In this document: positions 1-9,103 of the stretch, one piece after another
Numbering within the stretch: the stretch's first letter is position 1
Layout: the number at the start of each line of letters is the position of its first letter
NCBI RefSeq assembly: GCF_900142845.1
Contig: NZ_FSRU01000001.1
Span: 1-64,000, forward strand
Length of the DNA: 64,000 bases
Direction of reading: 5' to 3'
Origin: Paraburkholderia phenazinium
GTDB taxonomy: Bacteria > Pseudomonadota > Gammaproteobacteria > Burkholderiales > Burkholderiaceae
The notes under the pieces: model-generated
What the model saw: the letters and a program-made list of their open reading frames with translations, nothing else
Told to the model about the DNA's origin: nothing
The model's database searches: none
Program-made: the position numbers and the translations under genes

Positions 1-147
1 ACCTATCAAATGGTGGTTTCTGGATCTTTTTAACATACCACGTTTGCCGTATCGTCTCTGTTGAATGCAACTCAGGCAAGATCTGATCAACGCCGTTGCG
101 CGACCCTTCAGCGGGTCATCGGGCAACAAGCAAGCAAGGAGAGGAAC

Positions 148-906
148 GTGGCACAACGTCTCAACGAATACATGCAGCCGATCGGCTTACCGGTGCCGGA
201 CTGGAAAGGCGCACAACTGCCGGGGCGCGAGCCGCTCGTCGGGCGCTATTGCCGGATCGAGCGGGTGGACGTCGAGCGCCATGTCGAAGACCTGTACGAG
301 GCCTATCGCACCGCCGAGGACGGTCGCGACTGGACCTATCTGGCGGTAGGGCCGTTCGAGAGCCTCGAAGCGTATCGGGAACATCTGACCAAAGCGGCAA
401 CGCTAACCGATCCGATGCACCATGCGGTGATCGACCTGGCTACGGGCAAGGCCGTCGGCACGCTGGCCTTGATGCGCATCGATGCGCCTAATGGCGTGAT
501 CGAAGTGGGTCACGTGACCTATTCGCCGCGTCTGAAAAGGACCCGCATCGCGACTGATGCAATGGGGCTGATGATGAAATACGTGTTCGAGGATCTGGGC
601 TACCGGCGCTTCGAATGGAAATGCGACTCCCTCAATGGGCCGTCGCGGGCGGCTGCGCTGCGGTATGGCTTCAAGTTCGAAGGGATCTTTCGCCAGGCGA
701 TCGTCACACGTGGACGTAACCGGGATACAGCATGGTTTTCGGTCATCGACAGCGAATACCCTGCGGTGCGCGACGGCTTCGCGCAGTGGCTCGACGAGCG
801 CAATTTCGACGCGCAGGGCAATCAGCGCGAGCGGTTGGGCGATCTGATCGCGCAACGGCAAGCGCTGGCGGCGGAGGTCGAAGCGAAGGCGAAGGCTGGC
901 GGCTGA
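148..906 (+). CDS. GNAT family N-acetyltransferase (RimJ/RimL-like)
   Basis: The 252-residue product fits the Acetyltransf_3 (RimJ/RimL) branch of GNAT enzymes, which move an acetyl group from acetyl-CoA to an amine. The core lies roughly at residues 30-200: an LVGRYCRIERV-type first strand, a VGTLALMRID strand, an EVGHVTYSP strand before the CoA-binding loop, and the late SRAAALRYGFKFEG helix-strand typical of the fold. The canonical Q/R-x-x-G-x-G loop is degenerate here (LKRTRIATDAMG). I chose the GTG at 148 because AAGGAGAGG sits just upstream; in-frame codons extend back to 61 but have no ribosome site. The substrate cannot be inferred. It stands alone and convergent to the next GNAT gene. 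Confidence 0.85.
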   Translation: MAQRLNEYMQPIGLPVPDWKGAQLPGREPLVGRYCRIERVDVERHVEDLYEAYRTAEDGRDWTYLAVGPFESLEAYREHLTKAATLTDPMHHAVIDLATGKAVGTLALMRIDAPNGVIEVGHVTYSPRLKRTRIATDAMGLMMKYVFEDLGYRRFEWKCDSLNGPSRAAALRYGFKFEGIFRQAIVTRGRNRDTAWFSVIDSEYPAVRDGFAQWLDERNFDAQGNQRERLGDLIAQRQALAAEVEAKAKAGG

Positions 907-1018
907 AATCGCCGCTGGCTTTGCGCTTGCTTCCGAACGCCGGCTATCTGGCGCCTGGTTACCTGGCGCGGCCTGCTGTCCGTCAGCCGGACCGGGGCTA
1001 CCGCGCCTCGTACTCGTG

Positions 1019-1555
1019 TCAGGCCGGCGCGGCGGCGCGGCGAAACTGGATAGTCGGCTTGCCCTTGTAGACGCCGCGAACCCACTCTACGTAACCGCAC
1101 TTTTGCGCTACCCGCAGGGACGCTGTGTTCTCCGGCGCAATGATGCAAGCAGTGTGGGTGGCGGGCCATTCTGCATCGGCCCAGCGTAGCGCCGCGCGCA
1201 CCGCCTCGGTTGCGTAGCCGCGCCCGTGGGCCGCGGGCGTCAGCGCCCAGCCGATCTCGGGCATGTCGTCGAGCGGCGGCTCGATCTGACGCCGGAAATT
1301 GGCGAAGCCCACTTCGCCGACAAAGCGGCCGCTCTCCTTTTCACGCACCACCCAATAGCCGAAGTCCAGCAGCGCCCAATGCCCGACGTAGCGCAACAGA
1401 CGCGCCCAAACCTCTTCGCGGGTAGACGGCTGGCCGCCGATAAAGCGAATCACCTCCGGATCGGACCACATCGCAAAGCTGTCGTCGAAATCCTCGATGA
1501 CATGAGGACGCATGGTCAGACGATCAGTCTCGAGGAACGTGCTGGACTGGGCCAT
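1019..1555 (-). CDS. GNAT family N-acetyltransferase
   Basis: A 178-residue single-domain acetyltransferase of the RimJ/RimL type, starting MAQSSTFLETDRLTMRP. The ETDRLTMRP opening and the acetyl-CoA loop HGRGYATEAVRAAL are classic for the family, as is the ENTASLRVAQKCGY segment near the end. The frame stays open upstream into the neighbouring LysR gene only because that gene is frameshifted, so a long read-through frame looks like a LysR-GNAT fusion; the internal ATG at 1555 and the normal GNAT length argue against a real fusion. The substrate is unknown. It is transcribed in the same direction as the broken LysR gene 95 bp upstream. Confidence 0.85.
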   Translation of the reverse strand: MAQSSTFLETDRLTMRPHVIEDFDDSFAMWSDPEVIRFIGGQPSTREEVWARLLRYVGHWALLDFGYWVVREKESGRFVGEVGFANFRRQIEPPLDDMPEIGWALTPAAHGRGYATEAVRAALRWADAEWPATHTACIIAPENTASLRVAQKCGYVEWVRGVYKGKPTIQFRRAAAPA

Positions 1556-1650
1556 GGTGCGGAAAATGGGGTTGAAGGTGGTTGGGATGATCGCAGATTT
1601 TGGGCAATGCGTTAGGCAATGCCATGCAAGTACCGAACTTCGCACTCGCT

Positions 1651-2515
1651 CTACGCCAGCTCCAAAAACCGCTCCAAACACGGGTTGCGATTCACCGGCG
1701 ACCACACCAGCACCTGCTCGATTGTCGGTGCATCGGCCAGCGGCCGGAACACCACGCCTGCAAGCTGCGCCTTGCGCATCGAAGCCGGCACGAGCGCAAC
1801 ACCGACACCCTCGTCGACCAGACTGAGCACCGTCTGCTGCAGTTGCACCTCGAAACGGATATCCGGCTCGAAGCCCCCCGAGCGGCAATGCTCGAGGATG
1901 GTGGCGCAAGGTGGGCGCCACTTCCTCCGACGCCAGCACAAACGGCTCCCCCGCCAGTTGCGCAATCTTCAGTTGCCGCGCCCGCGCTCGTGGATGAGTC
2001 CGCGACAGCGCCACACACAGCGGCTCGCTGACAATCGTGCGCATGGCGAGGCTCCTGTTCGGCGCGCCCGGAAACATGATTGCCGCGTCGATCTGGCCGG
2101 CCAGCACCTGCGCAGCAAGATCGTTCGACACCACCTCGCGCAGATTGAGCGCCACTTCCGGATATGCCGAACCGAAAGTCCGCGCGTAACTGGGCACCAC
2201 GCTGTACGCGGCACACATCGTGAAGCCGATCGCCAGCGTCCCCGTGTCGCCGTGCGCGGCCGCCTGGGCATTACGCGCGGCCTGTTCGATTGCGCTGAGA
2301 ATCGCCTTGGCGTCGGCGTAGAACCGCTCGCCGGCCGCCGTCAGCGTGACGCTGCGCGGACTGCGCTCGATCAGCGTGACGCCGAGACTCGCCTCCAGCG
2401 CCGCCAGTTGGCGACTCAACGGCGGTTGCGACAGGTTGAGCCGCGCCGCGGCCCGGCCGAAATGGCGGGTCTCGGCCAGCGTCACGAAGTAGCGTAGCGG
2501 TTTGACGTCGATCAC
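1651..2515 (-). pseudogene. LysR family regulator, frameshifted
   Basis: The N-terminal half is a standard LysR winged helix (VKPLRYFVTLAETRHFGRAA, then LSQPPLSRQLAALE) followed by an effector domain. After SEEVAPTLR near position 1905 the frame changes. The rest of the effector domain (ATILEHCRSGGFEPDIRF through LERFLELA) continues in another frame and stops at 1651. One extra G in the GG at 1903-1904 explains it. Repaired length is about 287 residues, normal for LysR. I placed the start at the GTG at 2515; an ATG at 2566 is also in frame. It is divergent from an AEC permease gene, its likely target. It could be a true pseudogene or a sequencing error. Confidence 0.8.
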
Positions 2516-2622
2516 GATGCAAAAAAGGTATTGTTGGGCACTCGAAACGGTATTTGATTGTATCAACGTGAACCACTACTCTGGCGAATCGTCTTTTCTC
2601 AGCCTGTCGGCCTGCCTCACTG

Positions 2623-3571
2623 ATGTTATCGACCCTCGAGATTCTGCTCCCCGTATTCGGCCTGATTTTCGCGGGTTTCGTGTGCCGCAAGCGCGGCCTG
2701 CTGGGGCCCACGGCCGCGTCGGAACTGAACCGCTTCGTCGTCTGGCTCGCGCTGCCCGCGCTGCTGTTCGACATCATGGCCCACGCCACCTGGCGTCAGT
2801 TGTATCAGCCGGCGTTTGTCGCGACCTTCGCGCTGGCCTGCGCCGGGATATTCTTGCTGATTCTCGCCGTGCGTCTGCTGGGCGGCCGGCCCCTGGCCGA
2901 CGCCAGCGTCGATGCGATTGCGGGCTCGTATCCGAACACCGGCTACATCGGCTTTCCGCTGTGCCTGATCGCGTTTGGACCCGTCAGCCTGACGCCGACC
3001 ACGATCGCTACGATCCTCGTCGCCTGCGTGCTGTTTGCAATCGCGATTGTCCTGATCGAGGTGGGTCTGCAGACCGAGCGCGCGCCTCACCGGCTGGCGT
3101 TGAAGGTGGTGGGTTCGCTGGCGCGCAATCCGCTGATTGTTTCGCCCATCGTCGGCGTGCTGGTGGCCAGCGTTCACGTCACGTTGCCGCAAAGCGCGGA
3201 GACGTTTCTGAAACTGCTGGGCGGCGCCGCAAGCCCATGCGCGCTGGTGAGCCTCGGTCTGTTCCTCGCAGAAAAGCGCGAGGGTCAAGCCAAGGCGACG
3301 AAAAACGGCGCTTCACTGCTGCTTACCGCCACCAGTTGCTGCTGCAACCGGCCTTGACCTGGTGGCTCGCCGCACGTGTGTTTGCGCTGTCGCCCATGCT
3401 GGTGAAATGGCCGTCGTGCTGGCTGCCCTGCCCACCGGCACCGGTCCGTTCATGCTTGCGGAGTTTTATCGGCGCGAAGCGCACATCACATCGCGGACTA
3501 TTCTTCTGTCCACCTTGGGTTCGCTCGTCACGCTCTCGCTGCTGCTATTGTTTATGCGGCACGGCGCCTGA
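2623..3571 (+). pseudogene. AEC family transporter (auxin efflux carrier type), two frameshifts
   Basis: The AEC (bile/auxin carrier) permease starts MLSTLEILLPVFGLIFAGF and shows the expected hydrophobic helices, the SYPNTGYIGFPL motif around residue 105-116, and ARNPLIVSPIVG. The frame breaks twice. At about 3334 an A seems missing (ACCAG where ACCAAG would give TKLLLQPALTWW). At 3405-3407 a second A is missing (AAA where AAAA would give LVKMAVVLAALPTGTG). With both repaired the protein is about 316 residues, the usual AEC size, ending in LLLLFMRHGA. Such permeases export or import small organic anions. The gene is divergent from the frameshifted LysR gene, a common regulator-transporter pairing. 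Confidence 0.8.
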
Positions 3572-3748
3572 ACGACGGCGTGGCGGTGCGGTGGTGCGGC
3601 ACGTTCACGCTCGCTCGCGTCGTGACACTGCGCGACATATCTCGCACATATCTTTTAACCGTGCCCGTCCCTAGACTGGTTTCATGGGACGCGGCGGCGA
3701 TCGGTGCCGCAGACGATTCGTCCCCTCACGAGTCGGAACAGGCACACA

Positions 3749-4626
3749 ATGATCTCCACAGGAAAAATTTCGCTCTTTGCTACAGCGATTGTCGTCAGCG
3801 CGTCGATGATCGAAGCATGGGTCCTCAGCCGCAAAAAAACCGCGCATTTCGACTGGCATGAAGTGATGCTGTCGTTGACCGACCTGGTCGGCCGCAAGCT
3901 GCTTGCGCTCCTGCCCTTATCGCTGGCTGCGCCGATCTTCGCGTTTGCATGGGACCATCGCATCTATACGGCCACTATCAACAGCGCGTTGATGGTGTTG
4001 TTGCTGTTCGTCGGGCAAGAGTTCTTCTATTACTGGTATCACCGCGCGTCTCACCGCATCCGTTTCTTCTGGGCAACCCATGCGGTTCACTATTCGCCGA
4101 ATCAACTGACGCTCTCCTCGGCATACCGTCTTGGCTGGACCGGAAAGCTGACCGGTACCGCGATGTTCTTCACGCCGCTCGTCTGGCTCGGCATCCGCCC
4201 CGAAGTCGTGCTGGCGACGTTGATGATCAATCTGCTGTATCAGTTCTGCTGCACAACACATGGATGCCGAAACTAGGCTGGCTGGAATATGTGTTCAACA
4301 CGCCATCGGCTCATCGCGTGCATCACGCATCGAACGTAGAGTATCTGGATGCGAATTACGGCGGTGTGCTGATTATCTTCGATCGCCTGTTCGGCACCTA
4401 CGTCGCCGAGCGCGACGATCTGCCCTGCCGCTATGGCCTCACAACGCCGACACGTTCGCACAATCCCTTTGTCGTGCAGTTCGAACATTGGGTGAGCCTC
4501 GCTCGCGACATCGCATCGTCGAAGCGTCCGTGGACCGCGATCGGATATGTGCTGCGTCCGCCGGGTTGGAGGCCGGACGGTGCAGGGGAAACGACGGAGG
4601 ATTTGCGGCGGGGGGTGACGCACTAA
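3749..4626 (+). pseudogene. Sterol desaturase / fatty acid hydroxylase family protein, frameshifted
   Basis: This is a membrane di-iron hydroxylase of the fatty acid hydroxylase superfamily. Histidine clusters are visible: WYHRASHR, WATHAVHYSPNQ, and after the shift NTPSAHRVHHASN followed by YLDANYGGVLIIFDRLFGTY. The frame changes near 4248; adding one G there (TTCTGGCTGCAC) restores the conserved FWLHNTW, giving about 292 residues, the normal family length. The start at 3749 (MISTGKISLF) precedes a first hydrophobic segment. The reaction would be oxygen-dependent hydroxylation or desaturation of a lipid; the substrate is unknown. It is the third consecutive gene broken by a homopolymer-type indel. 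Confidence 0.8.
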
Positions 4627-4694
4627 GGCGTGCTTGCACGGGTGTTCCGCTGCACTGAAATTGTCCTTGCCGAGCAAGCCTGCCGGCAAGGCGT

Positions 4695-4764
4695 ACAGCT
4701 TATAGCCTGTATTTGCGAAATACAGCCTATAGGCTGTTATTTGCATTTACAGTCTATAACCTGT
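4695..4764 (+). promoter_or_regulatory. Three phased palindromic operators upstream of hipBA
   Basis: Three 16-bp palindromes with consensus ACAGYYTATARSCTGT start at 4695, 4722 and 4749, an exact 27-bp period: ACAGCTTATAGCCTGT, ACAGCCTATAGGCTGT and ACAGTCTATAACCTGT. The middle copy is perfectly symmetric. The array ends 32 bp before the hipB GTG. HipB-family antitoxins are known to bind several palindromic sites in their own promoter, so autoregulation is the natural reading. The half-site differs from the E. coli HipB site (TATCC/GGATA). Confidence 0.75.
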
Positions 4765-4795
4765 ATTGTGCTTGAATACGGACCGGAGACCTACG

Positions 4796-5302
4796 GTGGA
4801 TTATCCGATCAAGACGCTTAATCAGCTACGGCCCATTCTGCAGGGATTCCGCAAAGCTGCTGGGCTCACGCAAGCCATGATGGCCAGTCGCCTCGGTGTG
4901 ACGCAGCAGACTTACGCCCAGCTTGAGGCCAATCCGGCCGCAGTCAGCGTAGAGCGGCTCTTTAGGGTCTTGCGTGCACTGGATGTCGATCTGACGCTGG
5001 CTTACACCGCTGCGCGTCCACAGAAAGGCGGCGTTCCGCGCAAGACTGCTCCGCCTCCTCCGGCAAGCATGTCCGTCGCAGCCCGAAAAAATAAGGGTGC
5101 TAAGGCAAAGACCTTGCCGGCCGCTCACGCAAAACGCGTCACGCCTGGCAAGACGAAAAGTCCGCAGGAAACCTCATTGCGTGCCAGCAGCGCCCCAAAA
5201 CGGGCTGAAACAACCCGGAAAAGCAGCAACAACAATGAGCCTACTGTCCGACGAAGCGCCAGAACGACGGGAGGGAGCAACAAGAAAAGGGAGAATTGGT
5301 AA
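4796..5302 (+). CDS. hipB: HipB-like antitoxin with HTH_XRE domain and long basic tail
   Basis: Residues 8-70 form an XRE helix-turn-helix (RPILQGFRKAAGLTQAMMAS, then RLGVTQQTYAQLEANPAA) with a closing LFRVLRALDVDLTL strand like that of E. coli HipB. Residues 75-168 are unlike HipB: a Lys/Arg/Ser/Thr/Pro-rich, probably disordered tail that doubles the usual length (about 88 residues). The GTG at 4796 is chosen because GGAG lies about 7 bp upstream and it starts just before the domain. The stop is 2 bp before the hipA ATG, so the two are co-transcribed. HipB proteins bind DNA as dimers, repress the operon and neutralise HipA. Confidence 0.85.
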   Translation: MDYPIKTLNQLRPILQGFRKAAGLTQAMMASRLGVTQQTYAQLEANPAAVSVERLFRVLRALDVDLTLAYTAARPQKGGVPRKTAPPPPASMSVAARKNKGAKAKTLPAAHAKRVTPGKTKSPQETSLRASSAPKRAETTRKSSNNNEPTVRRSARTTGGSNKKRENW

Positions 5303-5304
5303 AC

Positions 5305-6639
5305 ATGCCGCGCCGCACGCAAATGAATCGGCTTGATCTGTGGATGAATGGTCTGCCGGTCGGCTATTGGGAAACCACTCGCAGCGGCGAGCGGCTCGTG
5401 TATCGGGACGACTGGATCGACGATCCCCAAGGGCGCCCCCTCTCCCTATCGCTGCCCTTCACACCGGGCAACCAGCCTTATAGCGGCCAGGTCGTAGCGG
5501 ATTATTTCGACAATCTTCTTCCTGACAGCGAGGCGATCCGCCGCCGCATTGCCACACGCTACAAAACCGGTAGCACCGAGCCTTTCCAGCTTCTCGCGAA
5601 ACTGGGCCGAGACTGCGTGGGCGCCATCCAGATGCTCCCGCTGGACGAGGCGCCGGTCGATCTCAGGAGCATCCGCGGACGCGAACTCAAGCAGGGTGAG
5701 ATCGCCCGCCTGCTGCGGGACACAACCTCGGCAATCCAGTTGGGCCAGCATGAACCTGTGGATGATCTGCGCCTGTCCATCGCCGGCGCGCAGGAAAAAA
5801 CGGCCCTTCTCCGAAGCGGTAACCGATGGCTGCTGCCTGAGGGCAGCACGCCAACCACGCATATCTTCAAGTTGCCGTTGGGCCTGGTAGGCAACATGCG
5901 GGCCGACATGCGCACCTCGGTGGAAAACGAGTGGCTCTGCTCGAAAATCGTCGCAGCCTATGGCCTGCCCATCGCCCAATGCGAAATCGCCAGGTTCGAG
6001 GATCAGAAGGTACTCATTGTCGAACGCTTCGACCGCAGGTTATCAAGCGACGCAAGCTGGATTTTGCGGCTACCGCAAGAGGATATGTGTCAGGCAACCG
6101 GCACACCTGCACTTCAAAAGTACGAGTCTGACGGCGGCCCAGGCATTGAAGCCATCATGCACGTGCTCGAACGGTCTGAGCGCGAAGCCACGGACAGGCG
6201 TCACTTCTTCATGACGCAAATGATCTTCTGGCTGCTGGCGGCCACGGATGGTCATGCAAAAAACTTCAGCATCGCCCACCTGCCGGCCAACCGTTACGAA
6301 TCCACGCCGCTCTATGATGTATTGTCCGCTCATCCGATCATAGGCAGGGGCGCCAATCACATTGCCGTGCAAAAGGCGAAACTGGCCATGGCGGTGCGTG
6401 GCAAGAACGTCCACTATCTGATCAACCAGATCCAGCGCCGTCACTGGATTGCCCAAGGGCAACGCGTCGGATTTTCTGCTGCAGAGACCGAAGAGATGAT
6501 CGGCGAACTGACTGCGCAGACCTCGGATGTCATCGACGAGGTTGCGGGCCTCCTGCCAAAAGACTTCCCCATGGATATTGCGGAGGCCATTTTCAACGGC
6601 ATGCAGCGGCTGAGCAGCAAACTGGCCCTGTCGAAGTAA
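5305..6639 (+). CDS. hipA: HipA family serine/threonine kinase toxin
   Basis: A full-length HipA of 444 residues (E. coli 440). The N-terminal subdomain holds SLSLPFTPGNQPYSG and FDNLLPDSE. The activation-loop region is LSIAGAQEKTALL, with Ser158 matching the E. coli autophosphorylation site Ser150. The catalytic segment TDGHAKNFS places Asp315 where E. coli has Asp309. Family members phosphorylate glutamyl-tRNA synthetase or other aminoacyl-tRNA synthetases, causing growth arrest; the exact target here is inferred. AGGGAGA lies about 10 bp before the ATG at 5305; an in-frame TTG at 5296 would overlap hipB and is less likely. All key residues are present, so it looks active. Confidence 0.93.
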   Translation: MPRRTQMNRLDLWMNGLPVGYWETTRSGERLVYRDDWIDDPQGRPLSLSLPFTPGNQPYSGQVVADYFDNLLPDSEAIRRRIATRYKTGSTEPFQLLAKLGRDCVGAIQMLPLDEAPVDLRSIRGRELKQGEIARLLRDTTSAIQLGQHEPVDDLRLSIAGAQEKTALLRSGNRWLLPEGSTPTTHIFKLPLGLVGNMRADMRTSVENEWLCSKIVAAYGLPIAQCEIARFEDQKVLIVERFDRRLSSDASWILRLPQEDMCQATGTPALQKYESDGGPGIEAIMHVLERSEREATDRRHFFMTQMIFWLLAATDGHAKNFSIAHLPANRYESTPLYDVLSAHPIIGRGANHIAVQKAKLAMAVRGKNVHYLINQIQRRHWIAQGQRVGFSAAETEEMIGELTAQTSDVIDEVAGLLPKDFPMDIAEAIFNGMQRLSSKLALSK

Positions 6640-6661
6640 GCGGGGATCACGCCCCGTGATT

Positions 6662-7693
6662 TCAACCCCGCGACTCCCCACCCTCCACGCCACCGCTGCT
6701 CACCGCCGCCAACGCCCTCGCCCCCACCTTCCCCGACGACTCCGCGATCTGCCACGCCAACAGCCCCGGCACAAAGATCAGCAGATCGCGAATCCGCCGC
6801 GCCCCTGCAAGCGCAAGGCACGTCGCCGGATCGAGCCCCAGCGCGCCGCCAATCAGGACGAAGCCACCCTCCTGCACCCCCAGCCCGCCCGGCACAAAAA
6901 ACGCCGCACTACTGACCGCCTGAATCAGCGACTCGATCACCACCGCCTCGGTAAAACTCACGCGTGCACCGAGAAAGTACAGCGCCAGCCAGATCTCCAG
7001 CGCGGTTAGCACGCACTGCAGCGGCTGCCAGAAGAACAGATAGCGCAGCACCACGCCACGGCGGCGCCAGATCAGTTTGATCGACTGATCGATCTGTGCC
7101 GACTGGCCCACCAACGCGGCCAGCTTCCCGCTCGTCGCATGGTTCAGCATGCGCGTGATGCGTTCGAACGGGCTCGCGTGCTGCACCAGCGCGAACAGCA
7201 CCAGCAACGGCGTGAGCGCCACGATGCCCCAGGCCAGATCGGCAGCGAGACGTAGCGTGCCCGACGCCGCGTGAGCAAACAGAAAGCCGATGCCGACCAG
7301 CGTGAACATCAACTGGCTGATCAGCGTGAGCTGCATATCGACCACCAGACTCGCCGCCGCGGTCGAGCCGCGCAGACCGCGACGCCGCATGAGGCGAAAC
7401 GACACCACCTCGCCGCCGATGCGCGCCACCGGCAACATGCTGTTGACCGATTCGCGAATCCAGACCAGTTGCAACATGCCCGCCAGGCTGGGCCGGTTCG
7501 CGCCGCGTATCAGGCTTTGCCAGTCGCGCGCGTTGGCGAGCATCGGCAGTACGTGGGCGAGCCCCGCCAGCACCAGCCCCGCGCCGGCGGCGCGCATGAG
7601 CCCGAGCACCGCGCCCGGGTTGTCGTGCACCACCAGCCAGAGCGACGCAATCAAGCCAAGCAACGCGGCGAGACGACCGACATGCTTCATCAC
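6662..7693 (-). CDS. hpnL: HpnL-like integral membrane protein (hopanoid locus)
   Basis: A 343-residue polytopic membrane protein of the UPF0104/lysylphosphatidylglycerol-synthase membrane-region family, with roughly seven to eight hydrophobic segments and the signature stretch VVIESLIQAVSSAAFFVPGG followed by LGVQEGGF. Members at hopanoid loci are called HpnL; a transport or flipping role is suggested in the literature but not visible in the sequence. The order hpnJ-hpnI-hpnL on one strand supports the assignment. It is separated from hpnI by 131 bp. The C-terminus is a Gly/Ser-rich tail. It is convergent with hipA, with only 22 bp between the stops. Confidence 0.85.
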   Translation of the reverse strand: MMKHVGRLAALLGLIASLWLVVHDNPGAVLGLMRAAGAGLVLAGLAHVLPMLANARDWQSLIRGANRPSLAGMLQLVWIRESVNSMLPVARIGGEVVSFRLMRRRGLRGSTAAASLVVDMQLTLISQLMFTLVGIGFLFAHAASGTLRLAADLAWGIVALTPLLVLFALVQHASPFERITRMLNHATSGKLAALVGQSAQIDQSIKLIWRRRGVVLRYLFFWQPLQCVLTALEIWLALYFLGARVSFTEAVVIESLIQAVSSAAFFVPGGLGVQEGGFVLIGGALGLDPATCLALAGARRIRDLLIFVPGLLAWQIAESSGKVGARALAAVSSGGVEGGESRG

Positions 7694-7824
7694 GCTGCCA
7701 CCTTATTGCACGCCCCCAGCATCACCGCATTGACCGCGGTGACTGGTACTACGAATACGCCACGTTGCCGGGAGGTCCGCTGAAACCCACCCGCGCAGCC
7801 TGCAAAGAAAATCCGCATAACCCC

Positions 7825-9060
7825 TTACTCGTCCTGAACTGGCGACAGCAAACCATTGCCGTCCACCTTGAAGCTCACGCCTCGCCAGATCACTCGTGTC
7901 GAACAGAAGCTCGCCACGAAGATCAAAAACGACACGATATCCCAGAACGGCAACAACCACAGGTCGCGACGCACTTGCCGCAACGCGCGATCCGATTGTA
8001 CTTTCAGCGCCAGCCGCGCGAGCAGCGCCACCGCCACGAGCGGCCACGCCCATGCCGCACCGCCGGACAACACGATCGTCAGCAAGGCAAAGGCCAGCGG
8101 ATGAATCAGTGCCGAGCCAAAATGGCCGACCGGATCGATCGTGCGGATAGTCCGGCTCCAGCGCAATTCGTGCGCAATCAGCTTGGTGGCGCTGGTCTCG
8201 ACGCACGCATGCGACACCGTGAACGGCGGTATCACCACCTTCTCGCCAATCATGCGCACCGCTTCGCCGATCGCATGATCCTCCGCCAGGTGATGCACGA
8301 ACTGCGCGAAGCCGCCGATCTTCTCGAGCGTTTCGCGCCGCATCGCAATGGTCTGCCCAAAGCACGGCCGCGCCATCCCCAATGCCAGCCCCGTCACGAC
8401 GCCCGGCAGGAACTGGTAATTGGTCGCCTTGGCCGACAGCCGCGGCCAGAACCCCGGATCGGGCTGGCCGCGATAGACACAGGTGACGAGACCCACGCCG
8501 GGCTTCTGCAACTCGCCGATCACGTTGCGCAGATAATCCGGCCCCACGCTCACGTCGCTGTCCGCGAACACCAGCACGTCATGCTGCGCCTCGGGCAACA
8601 TGTTGAGGATGTTGCTCATCTTGCGGTTGGGTCCATACAGACGTGCATCGGCCACCACCGTGATATGCGCATCAGGATGCAGCAGACGCAACTGTTCAAC
8701 CGTGTGCAATGCCGGATCTTCCGAGTCGTGCACGCCGAACAGGAATTGCAGTGGACCCGGATAGTCCTGCTGGCAAAAGCTCGCCAGATTGCTGAGCAGG
8801 GTCCACTCGTCGCCGTGCAGCGGCTTGACGATCGTGACCGGCGGATAGCTGCTGGGCTCCGAGGGGGGACGCGCGAAGAAACGCCCGATCAGCGCGCCGG
8901 CCAGTACCGTGTATGCAATGCCGAACATCGCCCCCATGCCGCACAGCACCGCCAGCGCGAGGCGCAACAGATGCAGCGCGCGCAGGGATCCTTCGAGTTC
9001 GATCAGCCCGATCGCCAGCAGCACGGCAATCGGGCACGCGAGCCAGGCGAGGCGCTTCAT
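7825..9060 (-). CDS. hpnI: Hopanoid glycosyltransferase HpnI (GT2/GT21-like)
   Basis: A 411-residue membrane glycosyltransferase resembling ceramide glucosyltransferases. An N-terminal helix pair is followed by the catalytic domain: PPVTIVKPLHGDE, the nucleotide-binding FADSDVSV, the acceptor-side LAEDHAIGEAVR, and the LRWSRTIRT (Q/RxxRW-type) motif. C-terminal hydrophobic helices follow. HpnI adds N-acetylglucosamine to bacteriohopanetetrol at the inner membrane. I prefer the ATG at 9060 (MKRLAWLACP); a GTG at 9096 would lie 8 bp from the hpnJ stop. It is probably co-transcribed with hpnJ. Confidence 0.88.
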   Translation of the reverse strand: MKRLAWLACPIAVLLAIGLIELEGSLRALHLLRLALAVLCGMGAMFGIAYTVLAGALIGRFFARPPSEPSSYPPVTIVKPLHGDEWTLLSNLASFCQQDYPGPLQFLFGVHDSEDPALHTVEQLRLLHPDAHITVVADARLYGPNRKMSNILNMLPEAQHDVLVFADSDVSVGPDYLRNVIGELQKPGVGLVTCVYRGQPDPGFWPRLSAKATNYQFLPGVVTGLALGMARPCFGQTIAMRRETLEKIGGFAQFVHHLAEDHAIGEAVRMIGEKVVIPPFTVSHACVETSATKLIAHELRWSRTIRTIDPVGHFGSALIHPLAFALLTIVLSGGAAWAWPLVAVALLARLALKVQSDRALRQVRRDLWLLPFWDIVSFLIFVASFCSTRVIWRGVSFKVDGNGLLSPVQDE

Positions 9061-9103
9061 GACGGGTCCGTCCACGCGACACGGCGGAAGGGACACATGC
9101 CCG

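Noticed and set aside
1019..2566. Apparent 515-residue LysR-GNAT fusion protein
   Set aside because: The join passes through out-of-family sequence caused by the LysR frameshift; the GNAT part has its own ATG and normal length.
4695..4764. Regular 27-bp repeats considered as a mini-CRISPR
   Set aside because: The repeats are palindromic operators with 11-bp spacers in a toxin-antitoxin promoter; no cas genes are present.
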